Shown piece after piece: positions 1-8,587 of a DNA stretch of 64,000 nucleotides; position 1 is the stretch's first letter; each line of letters opens with the position of its first letter. A program made the position numbers and the translations under genes. A model generated the notes under the pieces. That model did no database searches. It saw nothing but the letters and a program-made list of their open reading frames with translations, and was not told where the DNA came from. The DNA is from Trinickia diaoshuihuensis (lineage in GTDB: Bacteria > Pseudomonadota > Gammaproteobacteria > Burkholderiales > Burkholderiaceae): the NCBI RefSeq assembly GCF_003390925.1, contig NZ_QUBS01000027.1, positions 62,001-126,000 of the forward strand, given 5' to 3'.

Positions 1-369
1 TCGTTCGATATCGAGGCGACGTACCGGCTCGTGGCCACCGAAGAGCAAGCCGAAGAGTTCCCGCTCGACGAAGACGAACTCGACGTGATCGTGGGTTCGC
101 GCCAATTCGATCTCGTCGCGCTCATCGAGGAAGAGTTGTTGCTGTCGCTGCCGCTCGTGCCGAAGCATGACGTCTGCCCGCAGGTGCACGAGAGCCTCGT
201 CTCGGGTGCGGCCGGCGAGCATGCGAGCGATCTGAGCGAAGTCGAGAGCGATAGCGAGGATCCGACGTCCGGCGCTGCCGAGCAGGGCGACGCGGACAAG
301 CCCAATCCTTTTGCCGCACTCGAGGCGCTCAAGCGCGGCGGCGAGGACGAGGGCGGCAAGAAGCATTGA
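1..369 (+). CDS. yceD: YceD/DUF177 family protein, 3' part only
   Basis: The reading frame is open from the first base, so the gene begins upstream; 122 C-terminal residues are visible. They carry the family signature VGSRQFDLVALIEEELL followed shortly by LPLVPKHDVC, then an acidic, low-complexity tail ending in a Lys/His-rich cluster. A GTG at base 31 opens the same frame, but conserved residues precede it, so it is not the true start. YceD/DUF177 proteins are nearly always encoded directly before rpmF; plant relatives act in 23S rRNA accumulation, and the bacterial role is probably in ribosome or rRNA metabolism (inference). The stop lies 98 bp before rpmF. Confidence 0.88.
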   Translation, partial: SFDIEATYRLVATEEQAEEFPLDEDELDVIVGSRQFDLVALIEEELLLSLPLVPKHDVCPQVHESLVSGAAGEHASDLSEVESDSEDPTSGAAEQGDADKPNPFAALEALKRGGEDEGGKKH

Positions 370-467
370 GCCGTTGCGCGAGTCGCGCCGCGGCTCGCCG
401 GCCGGTCGGCGACTGGTATTAAGCCGATCGGGCTGTGTTAGAATCCCGAAAATTTTTAGGAGTTACC

Positions 468-647
468 ATGGCAGTCCAGCAAAACAAGAAGTCGCCGTCG
501 AAGCGCGGCATGCACCGCTCGCACGATTTCCTGACGACGACGCCGCTCGCCGTCGAGCCGAGCACGGGTGAAGTGCATATGCGTCACCACATCAGCCCGA
601 ACGGCTACTACCGCGGCAAGAAAGTCGTTAAGACGAAGAACGACTAA
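468..647 (+). CDS. rpmF: 50S ribosomal protein bL32
   Basis: Encodes 59 residues beginning [20 protein letters not shown], the classic bL32 N-terminus. It is a small basic protein of the large ribosomal subunit. A good ribosome-binding site (TAGGAG) sits 5-6 bases before the ATG. An in-frame ATG at 435 would add 11 residues not found in the family and lies upstream of that site, so it was rejected. The zinc-binding cysteines of some L32 paralogues are absent. A TAGAAT hexamer at 439-444 could be a -10 element for a promoter between yceD and rpmF. An intrinsic terminator follows about 80 bp downstream. Confidence 0.97.
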   Translation: MAVQQNKKSPSKRGMHRSHDFLTTTPLAVEPSTGEVHMRHHISPNGYYRGKKVVKTKND

Positions 648-948
648 TCGCGTCGGCGCGCGGCGTTCGCCAACAGGCGATGCTCTTGCGCGGCGAGTGG
701 CTCGCGTGAAACGCTCCGGTTCGGACAAAAGGCGGCATTCAACTGCCGTTTTTTTGTGTCGATCGCAGTCGGCGCCTAGGCGTTCGATGCAATCGCATGC
801 TTTGCGATCGACCGGGGCCGACGTCTCGGCACTCGCTTCCTCCCCAAGCGGAGCACTTACTCTGGTCTCATGCTTCGCGGCCGGCCGCAGCCGATGTGTC
901 TGCGCGCGCCGCGGTTCCCTGCATAGCGCCTGAAATTCGTCGCAGTCC
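648..948. other. Intergenic region between rpmF and plsX
   Basis: 301 bp without a convincing gene. It holds the rpmF terminator (728-757) and about 190 bp of further sequence before plsX that must carry any separate plsX promoter. I see no clear -35/-10 pair there. Open frames crossing it on both strands lack family motifs and read as shadows of neighbouring coding sequence. Confidence 0.6.
728..757 (+). terminator. Intrinsic terminator after rpmF
   Basis: Stem CGGCA/TGCCG (734-738 with 745-749) around a six-base loop, extended by G-T and A-T pairs, and followed by seven T residues. It lies 80 bp after the rpmF stop and should separate much of rpmF transcription from plsX and the fab genes. 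Confidence 0.8.
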
Positions 949-2052
949 ATGACTATAAAGCTCACGATAGATTGCATGGGAGGCGACCACGGCCCGTCCG
1001 TGACCGTTCCCGCTGCCGTCAGCTTCGTTCGCGCGCACGCCGATGCGCAGTTGATGCTCGTCGGCCTCGAAGCTCCGATTCGTGCTCAACTGAAGAAGTG
1101 CAAGGCGCAGGACAATCCGGCCCTGACAGTCGTGCCGGCATCGGAAGTCGTCGCCATGGACGATCCCGTCGAAGTCGCGTTGCGCAAGAAGAAGGATTCG
1201 TCGATGCGCGTCGCGCTGAACCTCGTCAAGGACGAGGTGGCGCAAGCGTGTATTTCGGCCGGCAATACGGGCGCGTTGATGGCGGTGTCGCGCTACGTGC
1301 TCAAGACGCTTGCCGGCATCGAACGTCCCGCCATCGCCTCGGCGCTGCCGAACTCGCGCGGCTACACGATGATGCTCGACCTCGGCGCGAACGTCGATTG
1401 CGAGCCGCAGCATCTGCTGCAGTTCGCGGAGATGGGGCACGCGCTCGTGTCGGCGCTCGAGGGTAAGGATCGCCCCACGATCGGCTTGCTGAACATCGGC
1501 GAGGAAGTCATCAAGGGCAACGATACGATCAAGCGAGCCGGCGAGTTGCTGCGTGCGAGCACGCTGAACTTCCGCGGCAACGTGGAAGGCAACGACATCT
1601 ACAAAGGCACGGCCGACGTCATCGTCTGCGACGGTTTCGTCGGCAACGTCGCGCTCAAAACGTCGGAAGGATTGGCGCAGATGCTCTCCGAAATCATCCG
1701 CGAGGAATTCGGACGTTCGCTGCTCACGAAACTGATGGCCTTTTTGGCGCTGCCGGTTTTGATGCGGTTCAAGAAGCGCGTCGATCACCGGCAATACAAC
1801 GGTGCGGCGCTGCTCGGTCTGCGCGGGCTCGTCATCAAGAGCCATGGCTCCGCCGATGCTTATGCGTTTGAGTGGGCTATCAAACGCGGGTATGATGCGG
1901 TCAAAAATGGCGTCCTGGAACGCCTGGCGCGAGCGATGGAAGAAAACGCATATCCGCTCGCGCAAGCAGCGCGCGACGGCGGCGGCGCCGGTCACGCGAA
2001 TCTCGCCGGCCGTCCGGCCGAGCCTGACGCCGCCGTATCTTCGAAAGCATAA
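949..2052 (+). CDS. plsX: Phosphate acyltransferase PlsX
   Basis: 367 residues. PlsX converts acyl-ACP plus phosphate to acyl-phosphate, the donor that PlsY uses in the first acylation of glycerol-3-phosphate, and acts peripherally at the membrane. The N-terminal motif DCMGGDHGP (residues 8-16) and the SAGNTGA motif near residue 103 are diagnostic. Length is typical (about 340-370) with a short Gly/Ala-rich C-terminal tail. The stop codon abuts the fabH start codon with no gap, so translation is probably coupled. Position between rpmF and fabH is the standard proteobacterial order. Confidence 0.97.
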   Translation: MTIKLTIDCMGGDHGPSVTVPAAVSFVRAHADAQLMLVGLEAPIRAQLKKCKAQDNPALTVVPASEVVAMDDPVEVALRKKKDSSMRVALNLVKDEVAQACISAGNTGALMAVSRYVLKTLAGIERPAIASALPNSRGYTMMLDLGANVDCEPQHLLQFAEMGHALVSALEGKDRPTIGLLNIGEEVIKGNDTIKRAGELLRASTLNFRGNVEGNDIYKGTADVIVCDGFVGNVALKTSEGLAQMLSEIIREEFGRSLLTKLMAFLALPVLMRFKKRVDHRQYNGAALLGLRGLVIKSHGSADAYAFEWAIKRGYDAVKNGVLERLARAMEENAYPLAQAARDGGGAGHANLAGRPAEPDAAVSSKA

Positions 2053-3042
2053 ATGGCTCAATCGAATCTTTACTCCCGCGTGCTGGGCACCGGCAGTTAT
2101 CTGCCGCCCGGCCGCGTCACGAATCAAGAGCTCGCCGATCGCCTCGCCAAGCAGGGGATCGAGACGAGCGACGAATGGATCGTCGCTCGCACGGGCATTC
2201 ATGCGCGGCATTTCGCCGATCCGGATGTCACGACGAGCGACCTCGCGCTGATCGCCGCGCAGCGCGCGATCGAGGCGGCCGATATCGACCCGCAGTCGAT
2301 CGACCTGATCGTGGTTGCCACGTCCACGCCCGATTTCGTGTTTCCGAGCGTGGCTTGTTTGCTGCAAGACAAGCTGCAGATCAAGAGCGGCGGGGCCGCG
2401 TTCGACATCCAAGCGGTCTGCTCGGGCTTCGCCTACGCGGTCGCCACCGTCGATGCGCTGATCCGTAGCGGTCAGCACCGCACGGCGCTCATCGTCGGGG
2501 CGGAAACCTTCTCGCGTATCCTCGATTTCAACGATCGCACCACCTGCGTGCTGTTCGGCGACGGTGCCGGCGCGGTGATTCTGCAAGCATCGGACGAGCC
2601 GGGCGTCGTCGCGAGCGCCATGCACGCGGACGGCAGCTACGCGAACATCCTGTGCACGCCGGGCCATGTGAACGGCGGTGTCGTCGCGGGTAGCGCCTTT
2701 CTTCATATGGACGGGCAAGCGGTCTTCAAGCTGGCCGTCAACGTCCTCGAGAAAGTCGCCCTCGAAGCACTGCAAAAGGCCGATTTGTCGCCCGACCAGG
2801 TCGATTGGCTAATTCCGCACCAAGCCAATATCCGTATCATGTCGCACACGTGCCGCAAGCTCGGGTTGCCGCAAGAGCGCATGGTCGTCACCGTCGGCGA
2901 GCACGGCAATACGTCGGCCGCATCGATTCCGCTCGCATTCGATATCGCGGTGCGCGACGGCCGGATCAAGCGCGGCCAGAACGTGCTCATCGAAGGCGTC
3001 GGCGGCGGCTTCACCTGGGGCGCCTCGGTCATCCGTTATTGA
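2053..3042 (+). CDS. fabH: Beta-ketoacyl-ACP synthase III (FabH)
   Basis: 329 residues. It condenses acetyl-CoA with malonyl-ACP to start type II fatty-acid synthesis. The Cys-His-Asn triad is visible: Cys123 in AVCSGFAYA, His256 in IPHQANIR and Asn286 in [10 protein letters not shown]. The C-terminus [13 protein letters not shown] is typical. The ATG follows the plsX TAA immediately, which favours translational coupling. First of the fabH-fabD-fabG-acpP-fabF cluster. Confidence 0.97.
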   Translation: MAQSNLYSRVLGTGSYLPPGRVTNQELADRLAKQGIETSDEWIVARTGIHARHFADPDVTTSDLALIAAQRAIEAADIDPQSIDLIVVATSTPDFVFPSVACLLQDKLQIKSGGAAFDIQAVCSGFAYAVATVDALIRSGQHRTALIVGAETFSRILDFNDRTTCVLFGDGAGAVILQASDEPGVVASAMHADGSYANILCTPGHVNGGVVAGSAFLHMDGQAVFKLAVNVLEKVALEALQKADLSPDQVDWLIPHQANIRIMSHTCRKLGLPQERMVVTVGEHGNTSAASIPLAFDIAVRDGRIKRGQNVLIEGVGGGFTWGASVIRY

Positions 3043-3133
3043 GCCGCGGCGCTCGAGCGGCTCGGCCGGACGAGCGCCGGCCGGTTAGCACGCGTGCGTG
3101 CGGCACGCATCAAGCTTCACATTTGGGGACGAT

Positions 3134-4072
3134 ATGAAATTTGCGTTCGTTTTTCCTGGGCAAGGATCGCAGTCGGTCGGCATGCTCAACGCATTCGCCG
3201 ACCGCGCAGTCGTGCGCGAAACGCTCCAGGAAGCGTCCGACGCGCTCGGTCAGGACCTCGGCAAGCTGATCGCCGAAGGGCCCGCCGAAGAACTGAATCT
3301 CACGACGAACACGCAGCCCGTGATGCTCACGGCCGCCTACGCGATCTATCGCGCGTTTCGCGAAGCCGGCGGCGCGGAGCCGGCGATCGTCGCCGGCCAT
3401 AGCCTCGGCGAATACACGGCGCTCGTGGCGGCCGGTGCGCTCGCATTTCGCGACGCCGTGCCGCTCGTGCGTTTTCGCGCGCAGGCGATGCAAACGGCGG
3501 TGCCCGTGGGCGTCGGCGGCATGGCCGCGATCCTCGGTTTGGACGACGATACGGTGCGCGCGGTCTGTGGCGAAGCCGCCCGTGAAAGCGGCGCCGTGGT
3601 CGAAGCCGTCAACTTCAATGCGCCCGCGCAGGTCGTGATTGCGGGACATAAGGCCGCCGTCGAGAAAGCGTGCGAGATCGCGAAGGCCAAGGGCGCCAAG
3701 CGCGCACTGCCGCTGCCCGTTTCGGCGCCGTTCCATTCGTCGCTGCTCAAGCCGGCCTCGGACCAATTGCGCGAGTACCTCGCAAGCGTCGAGGTCAAGG
3801 TGCCGCGCATTCCCGTCGTCAACAACGTCGACGTCGCCATCGTGTCGGAACCCGCCGCCATCAAGGATGCGCTCGTGCGCCAGGCAGCCGGCGCGGTGCG
3901 CTGGGTCGAATGCGTGCAGTCGATGGCCAAGGACGGCGTGACGCACGTGATCGAGTGCGGGCCCGGTAAAGTGCTCGCGGGTCTGACCAAGCGAATCGAC
4001 GGCAATCTCGCGGGCGCGGCAATTACCGACCCCGCCTCGCTCGACGAAACGCTGAAGCTTATCGGCGCATGA
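3134..4072 (+). CDS. fabD: Malonyl-CoA:ACP transacylase (FabD)
   Basis: 312 residues, the normal length. It transfers malonyl from CoA to acyl carrier protein. GQGSQ at residues 9-13, the nucleophile Ser90 in GHSLGEY and His201 in SAPFHS are all present. The ATG at 3134 gives the family N-terminus MKFAFVFPGQGSQ and follows a GGGGAC ribosome-binding site; the upstream in-frame start at 3098 adds non-conserved residues. About 90 bp separate it from fabH. Confidence 0.97.
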   Translation: MKFAFVFPGQGSQSVGMLNAFADRAVVRETLQEASDALGQDLGKLIAEGPAEELNLTTNTQPVMLTAAYAIYRAFREAGGAEPAIVAGHSLGEYTALVAAGALAFRDAVPLVRFRAQAMQTAVPVGVGGMAAILGLDDDTVRAVCGEAARESGAVVEAVNFNAPAQVVIAGHKAAVEKACEIAKAKGAKRALPLPVSAPFHSSLLKPASDQLREYLASVEVKVPRIPVVNNVDVAIVSEPAAIKDALVRQAAGAVRWVECVQSMAKDGVTHVIECGPGKVLAGLTKRIDGNLAGAAITDPASLDETLKLIGA

Positions 4073-4159
4073 AGCGCTAGCGTCCGTCGGGCGTGCTTGC
4101 GCGAATCGCGCACGGCACGCGCGCCGACTGGACTGCCCGTTCAATGGATCATCCCAATC

Positions 4160-4906
4160 ATGGAAAAAGCTCTCGATAAACAAGTGGCGCTCGTGACGGG
4201 CGCTTCGCGCGGCATCGGCCGGGCGATTGCGCTCGTGCTGGCGCGTCAAGGCGCAACCGTCATCGGCACTGCGACGAGCGAAGCCGGCGCGGCCGGCATC
4301 ACGGAAGCGCTCGCGGCCGAGGGGCTGGCGGGACGCGGCGCCGTGCTCGAAGTCAACGACGCGCAAGCCGTCGATGCCATGATCGAGTCGCTCGTGAAGG
4401 AGTTCGGCGCGCTGAACGTGCTCGTCAACAACGCGGGCATCACGCGCGATCAACTCGCGATGCGCATGAAAGACGACGAATGGGATGCCGTCATCGACAC
4501 GAACCTGAAGGCGGTATTCCGTCTGTCGCGTGCCGTGCTGCGCCCGATGATGAAGGCGCGCGGCGGGCGCATCATCAACATCACGTCGGTCGTGGGTTCG
4601 GCCGGCAACCCCGGGCAGATCAACTACGCGGCGGCCAAGGCCGGCGTGGCGGGCATGACGCGCGCGCTCGCGCGCGAGATCGGCAGCCGCGGCATTACGG
4701 TCAACTGCGTGGCCCCGGGCTTTATCGATACCGATATGACGAAGGTGCTCCCCGAGGAGCAACAGGCCGCGCTCAAGACGCAGATTCCGCTCGGCCGCCT
4801 GGGCAGCCCCGAGGATATCGGCCACGCCGTCGCGTTCCTTGCCTCGCCGCAGGCCGGTTATATCACCGGCACGACGTTGCATGTGAACGGCGGCATGTAC
4901 ATGTAG
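4160..4906 (+). CDS. fabG: 3-oxoacyl-ACP reductase (FabG)
   Basis: 248 residues. NADPH-dependent reduction of 3-ketoacyl-ACP in fatty-acid elongation. It is a short-chain dehydrogenase: nucleotide motif TGASRGIG at 13-20, NNAG near residue 91, and catalytic Ser143, Tyr156 and Lys160 (YAAAK). The start at 4160 gives MEKALDKQVALVTG, matching the family; no clear Shine-Dalgarno precedes it, and the longer frame from 4097 adds 21 unsupported residues. Confidence 0.96.
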   Translation: MEKALDKQVALVTGASRGIGRAIALVLARQGATVIGTATSEAGAAGITEALAAEGLAGRGAVLEVNDAQAVDAMIESLVKEFGALNVLVNNAGITRDQLAMRMKDDEWDAVIDTNLKAVFRLSRAVLRPMMKARGGRIINITSVVGSAGNPGQINYAAAKAGVAGMTRALAREIGSRGITVNCVAPGFIDTDMTKVLPEEQQAALKTQIPLGRLGSPEDIGHAVAFLASPQAGYITGTTLHVNGGMYM

Positions 4907-5056
4907 TCACGGATTTCGTTTAACATCCGCGCCGACGCTGGAAGCATGAGGCTTTCGACGGGGCGCCAAGCCATGCCTTGAGCGCGCTTTTTTGACCAGG
5001 CAAACCTGATAAAATGCGCGCACTTGGATTTTTGAACTTTTTCCCTCGGAGGGGTA

Positions 5057-5296
5057 ATGGACAACATCGAACAGCGCGTCAAGAAGATCGTCGCGGAACA
5101 ACTGGGCGTCGCCGAAGCTGAAATCAAGAACGAAGCTTCGTTCGTGAACGACCTCGGTGCTGACTCGCTCGACACGGTCGAACTCGTGATGGCGCTGGAA
5201 GACGAGTTCGGCATGGAAATTCCGGACGAGGAAGCCGAGAAGATCACGACGGTCCAACAAGCGATCGACTACGCACGCGCAAACGTCAAGGCTTAA
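5057..5296 (+). CDS. acpP: Acyl carrier protein
   Basis: 79 residues, strongly acidic. It carries growing acyl chains on a 4'-phosphopantetheine attached to Ser37 in GADSLDT. The attaching enzyme AcpS is also encoded in this window. A very strong ribosome-binding site (GGAGGGG) precedes the ATG. The 150 bp gap after fabG contains a possible -10 element (TAAAAT, 5010-5015), which would suit the high ACP demand. A strong hairpin terminator lies between it and fabF. Confidence 0.98.
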
Positions 5297-5378
5297 GGCC
5301 CGAGCGCCTCGCGCTGTACGCTGGCTGCGGTTTGACGCGCATCTGCCGTCGGATTCCGATGCTAGTGCCGAATTTATA

Positions 5379-5430
5379 GCCACAGGGCTCACAGGGGCGG
5401 TTTCCTGTGACCGCTGTGGCTTTTGCTTTT
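5379..5430 (+). terminator. Terminator or attenuator between acpP and fabF
   Basis: Arms 5379-5395 and 5404-5420 pair at 15 of 17 positions around an eight-base loop and are followed at once by TTTTGCTTTT. Its place between two genes of one pathway would let acpP be transcribed in excess of fabF. Confidence 0.8.
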
Positions 5431-5454
5431 GTCATTTATGGAAAAGGGGTTACC

Positions 5455-6693
5455 GTGAGCCGTCGCCGTGTTGTTGTTACAGGCCTGGGTCTGGTATCGC
5501 CTGTCGGCAATAATGTTGCCGACGGCTGGGCCAATCTGGTCGCCGGCAAGTCCGGCATCGCGACCATCACGAAGTTCGATGCGACGAACTTCTCGACGCG
5601 CTTCGCCGGTGAAGTGAAAAACTTCAACGTCGAAGACTACATGTCCGCCAAGGAAGCCCGCCATATGGATACCTTTATCCATTACGGCATGGCGGCGGGC
5701 ATGCAGGCGATGAAAGACAGCGGATTGGAGATCACTGAAGCGAACGCCGAGCGCGCCGGCGTCGTCGTGGGTTCGGGTATCGGCGGCTTGCCGATGATCG
5801 AAGTCACGCAGACCGAGCTGCTCAATCGGGGGCCCCGCCGGATCTCGCCGTTCTTCGTTCCCGCATCGATCATCAACATGATCTCGGGCCACCTGTCGAT
5901 GCAGTTCGGCTTGAAGGGCCCGAACCTCGCGATCGTCACGGCCTGTACCACGGGCTTGCACTGCATCGGCGAAGCCGCGCGCTTGATCGAGTACGGCGAT
6001 GCCGACGTGATGTTGGCCGGCGGCGCGGAGGCCACGGTGTCGCCCCTCGGGATCGGCGGCTTCGCCGCGGCGCGCGCGCTGTCGCAGCGCAATGACGACC
6101 CCGCGACGGCAAGCCGTCCCTGGGATGTCGACCGCGACGGCTTCGTGCTCGGCGAGGGCGCGGGCGTCATGGTGCTCGAAGAGTATGAGCACGCCAAAGC
6201 GCGCGGCGCGAAGATCTATGCCGAAGTCGGCGGTTACGGGATGAGCGCGGATGCTTATCACATGACCGCGCCGCTCGAGGACGGCGACGGTGCGCGCCGC
6301 TGCATGAGCGCGGCCTTGCGCAACGCGGGCGTCAACGCGGACGAGGTCGACTACGTCAACGCGCATGGCACCTCGACGCCGCTCGGCGATCTCGCGGAAA
6401 CGACGGGCATCAAGCGCGCGCTGGGCGACCATGCGAAGAAGGTCGTCGTCAATTCCACGAAGTCGATGACGGGTCACTTGCTCGGCGGTTCGGGCGGCCT
6501 GGAGTCGGTGTTCACGGTGCTGGCGATCCATCATCAAGTCTCGCCGCCGACGATCAACATCTTCAATCAGGACCCGCAATGCGATCTCGACTACTGCGCG
6601 AACGAAGCGCGGGAGATGAAGATCGATGTGGCACTGAAGAACTCGTTCGGCTTCGGCGGTACGAACGGCACGCTCGTCTTCAAGCGCGTCTGA
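5455..6693 (+). CDS. fabF: Beta-ketoacyl-ACP synthase II (FabF)
   Basis: 412 residues. It elongates acyl-ACP with malonyl-ACP, including the temperature-sensitive 16:1 to 18:1 step. Catalytic Cys164 (TACTTGLH), His304 (NAHGTST) and His341 (MTGHLLGG) are present. The GTG at 5455 gives the family start [11 protein letters not shown] and follows AAAAGGGG at good spacing; the ATG at 5407 lies against the upstream terminator hairpin and adds a non-conserved segment. Last gene of the fab cluster. Confidence 0.97.
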   Translation: MSRRRVVVTGLGLVSPVGNNVADGWANLVAGKSGIATITKFDATNFSTRFAGEVKNFNVEDYMSAKEARHMDTFIHYGMAAGMQAMKDSGLEITEANAERAGVVVGSGIGGLPMIEVTQTELLNRGPRRISPFFVPASIINMISGHLSMQFGLKGPNLAIVTACTTGLHCIGEAARLIEYGDADVMLAGGAEATVSPLGIGGFAAARALSQRNDDPATASRPWDVDRDGFVLGEGAGVMVLEEYEHAKARGAKIYAEVGGYGMSADAYHMTAPLEDGDGARRCMSAALRNAGVNADEVDYVNAHGTSTPLGDLAETTGIKRALGDHAKKVVVNSTKSMTGHLLGGSGGLESVFTVLAIHHQVSPPTINIFNQDPQCDLDYCANEAREMKIDVALKNSFGFGGTNGTLVFKRV

Positions 6694-6709
6694 GCGCCGC
6701 GGTCCACGC

Positions 6710-7153
6710 GTGGATCCCGATCTCGAAGCCGATTCGCGAGCGCCGCGGCGGGTGACGCTGCGGCGCTCGCGCGCGGTGCGCCTCGCGGCGTTCTCGTTCG
6801 GGTGCGTTTGCGTGGCAGCCGTGCATTCGACTGTCGCCGCGCATATGGGCGTGGTGGACGCGCTTTGGCTCGCCGGGGCCGCCGCGGCGGCGCTTTGGGC
6901 CTCTTTCGCGCGCTACGAGCGCCGCCAACCGTTGCTGCTCGAATTGACGCCCGATGGCATCGCCGGGTTCGACCGAGCCGGGCGGTGCCTGTTTCAGGGG
7001 CGCATCGCCGGCTGCTCGCAATGGGCCGAGCGTCTGCTCGTGCTCGCTGTGACGGGCGCGAAGGGCCGGGTGGACACGTTCGTCGTGGCGGCCGATGCCG
7101 TCGATGCCGCTTGCTTCCGTCTGCTGGCGGTGCGCGGGCGGCATCCCGTTTAA
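6710..7153 (+). CDS. Small membrane protein between fabF and rpoE, YgfX-like topology
   Basis: 147 residues from a GTG start 16 bp after fabF. A basic N-terminus is followed by two hydrophobic segments (about residues 24-44 and 48-66), then a soluble beta-rich tail of about 80 residues containing LLLELTPDGIAGF. This layout, two membrane helices followed by a small cytoplasmic domain, resembles the YgfX/CptA family, but I cannot confirm homology. Codon use matches its neighbours and frame-3 GC is high, so it is probably real. It may be co-transcribed with fabF; its job is unknown. Confidence 0.6.
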   Translation: MDPDLEADSRAPRRVTLRRSRAVRLAAFSFGCVCVAAVHSTVAAHMGVVDALWLAGAAAAALWASFARYERRQPLLLELTPDGIAGFDRAGRCLFQGRIAGCSQWAERLLVLAVTGAKGRVDTFVVAADAVDAACFRLLAVRGRHPV

Positions 7154-7293
7154 GCGAGCCGTCGAAAGTTTCGTGCCTGGCGGTCCGAATCTGTAACGCC
7201 GGTAACAGCCGTTACACACTGAGCATGGGGCGATGATAGGGACGCTACAATAGCCGTCCGCGACGCATCCCTCCAAGTAAACGGACCCAACAG

Positions 7294-7893
7294 GTGAGCG
7301 AAAAAGAAATCGACCAGGTTCTGGTCGAACGCGTGCAGCAGGGCGATAAGGCCGCGTTCGAACTCCTGGTCTCGAAATACCATCGCAAGATCATTCGGCT
7401 GATCTCGCGGCTCGTGCGCGACCCCGCCGAAGTCGAGGACGTCGCGCAAGACGCGTTCATCAAGGCTTACCGGGCGTTGCCCCAGTTTCGCGGCGAATCG
7501 GCGTTCTACACGTGGCTCTACCGCATCGCCGTCAATACGGCAAAGAACTATCTGGCCACGCAGAGCCGGCGTGCTCCCACCTCGACCGAGGCAAACGCCG
7601 AAGAGGCGGAAACTTTCTCGGACGCCGATCAACTAAGGGATATCAACACGCCTGAGTCGTTGTTGATGAGCAAGCAGATCGCGCAGACGGTCAATGCCGC
7701 GATGGCCCTATTGCCGGAAGAACTCCGGGTGGCCATCACCCTTCGTGAGATCGAGGGACTGAGCTACGAAGAGATCGCCGAGATGATGGATTGCCCCATC
7801 GGTACGGTTCGATCGCGTATTTTTCGTGCTCGCGAGGCAATTGCGGCAAAATTGCGTCCGCTACTGGGCACGCCGGAAGGCAAGCGCTGGTAG
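7294..7893 (+). CDS. rpoE: ECF sigma factor RpoE (AlgU type)
   Basis: 199 residues, the usual length. It directs RNA polymerase to envelope-stress promoters. Region 2 is seen in VSKYHRKIIRLISRLVRD and VEDVAQDAFIKAYRALPQF; region 4 in LREIEGLSYEEIAEMMDCPIG followed by TVRSRIFRAREA. GTG start. Its anti-sigma system (rseA, rseB) and the protease gene mucD follow directly, so it heads the stress operon. A TACAAT hexamer at 7246-7251 could be a housekeeping -10; I see no clear RpoE-type promoter (GGAACTT/TCTGA) upstream. Confidence 0.96.
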   Translation: MSEKEIDQVLVERVQQGDKAAFELLVSKYHRKIIRLISRLVRDPAEVEDVAQDAFIKAYRALPQFRGESAFYTWLYRIAVNTAKNYLATQSRRAPTSTEANAEEAETFSDADQLRDINTPESLLMSKQIAQTVNAAMALLPEELRVAITLREIEGLSYEEIAEMMDCPIGTVRSRIFRAREAIAAKLRPLLGTPEGKRW

Positions 7894-7971
7894 CCGCCTC
7901 GCGGCGGCGCGTAGCGGCGATAACTGGATACGGTCGGTTTACTACGGGGTGTGTGTAAGATGGGGAGCGTC

Positions 7972-8583
7972 ATGGGGTCGGTCTCGATGCAATCGCAGGG
8001 AAGCTCGCGAGGCGAGCATGTGTCGGCATTCGTCGACGGGGAAGGGCTCGACGCCCCGGCATCACTCGATCAATGGCTGGCCGGGTTCGATCATGAAGAT
8101 CGCTCCGCTTGGTCGGCTTACCATCTGATCGGCGACGCGTTGCGTTCGGACGACCTGGCCATTCATCCGGCCAAGAGCGAGACGTTCCTGGCGGGCGTTG
8201 CCGCTCGACTCGAAGCCGAGCCGCATATCCTCGTTCCTGCGCAGGTTCCCGCGCGGCGCGGCGCCTCGGCCGTGCTCAAGCGGCGCGTCGCCCCGGCGCT
8301 GGCCGTTGCCGCGGCCTGCGCGATGTTGAGCTGGATCGTCGTTCCGCAGTGGCACGGCTTCGGCTCGACGGTCACGGTGCAATCGGCGGCCACGAGCGCC
8401 GGCGGCGACGGCGTGCAGTCGGTTGCGATGACGAGCGCGCCCGGTGCCCCCGAAGGCAACATCATCCGCGACGCGCAATTGGATCAGTATTTGGAAGCGC
8501 ATCAGCAATTCGCTCAGCAGCCGATGGCGGTCGCTTCGATGCCGCTCATCCGCGCGGCCGCTCAGACTTCGCAGGGCCGCTAA
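7972..8583 (+). CDS. rseA: Anti-sigma-E factor RseA (MucA-like)
   Basis: 203 residues. The N-terminal region (about 1-85, with SAFVDGEG and the WSAYHLIGDALRS helix) is the sigma-binding domain; one membrane helix follows at about 106-126; the rest is periplasmic. It holds RpoE at the membrane until cleaved under stress. The ATG at 7972 has GGGGAG just upstream; an ATG at 7960 in frame is possible but weaker. Gene order rpoE-rseA-rseB confirms the call. Confidence 0.9.
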   Translation: MGSVSMQSQGSSRGEHVSAFVDGEGLDAPASLDQWLAGFDHEDRSAWSAYHLIGDALRSDDLAIHPAKSETFLAGVAARLEAEPHILVPAQVPARRGASAVLKRRVAPALAVAAACAMLSWIVVPQWHGFGSTVTVQSAATSAGGDGVQSVAMTSAPGAPEGNIIRDAQLDQYLEAHQQFAQQPMAVASMPLIRAAAQTSQGR

Positions 8584-8587
8584 GCCG

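Noticed and set aside
3041-3063. Hairpin after fabH as a terminator
   Set aside because: The 7-bp GC stem has no T run and lies within a co-directional operon; it is likely chance in GC-rich DNA.
7150-7294. RpoE-dependent autoregulatory promoter upstream of rpoE
   Set aside because: No GGAACTT with TCTGA-like pair at proper spacing was found; only GTAAC repeats and a housekeeping-like TACAAT.
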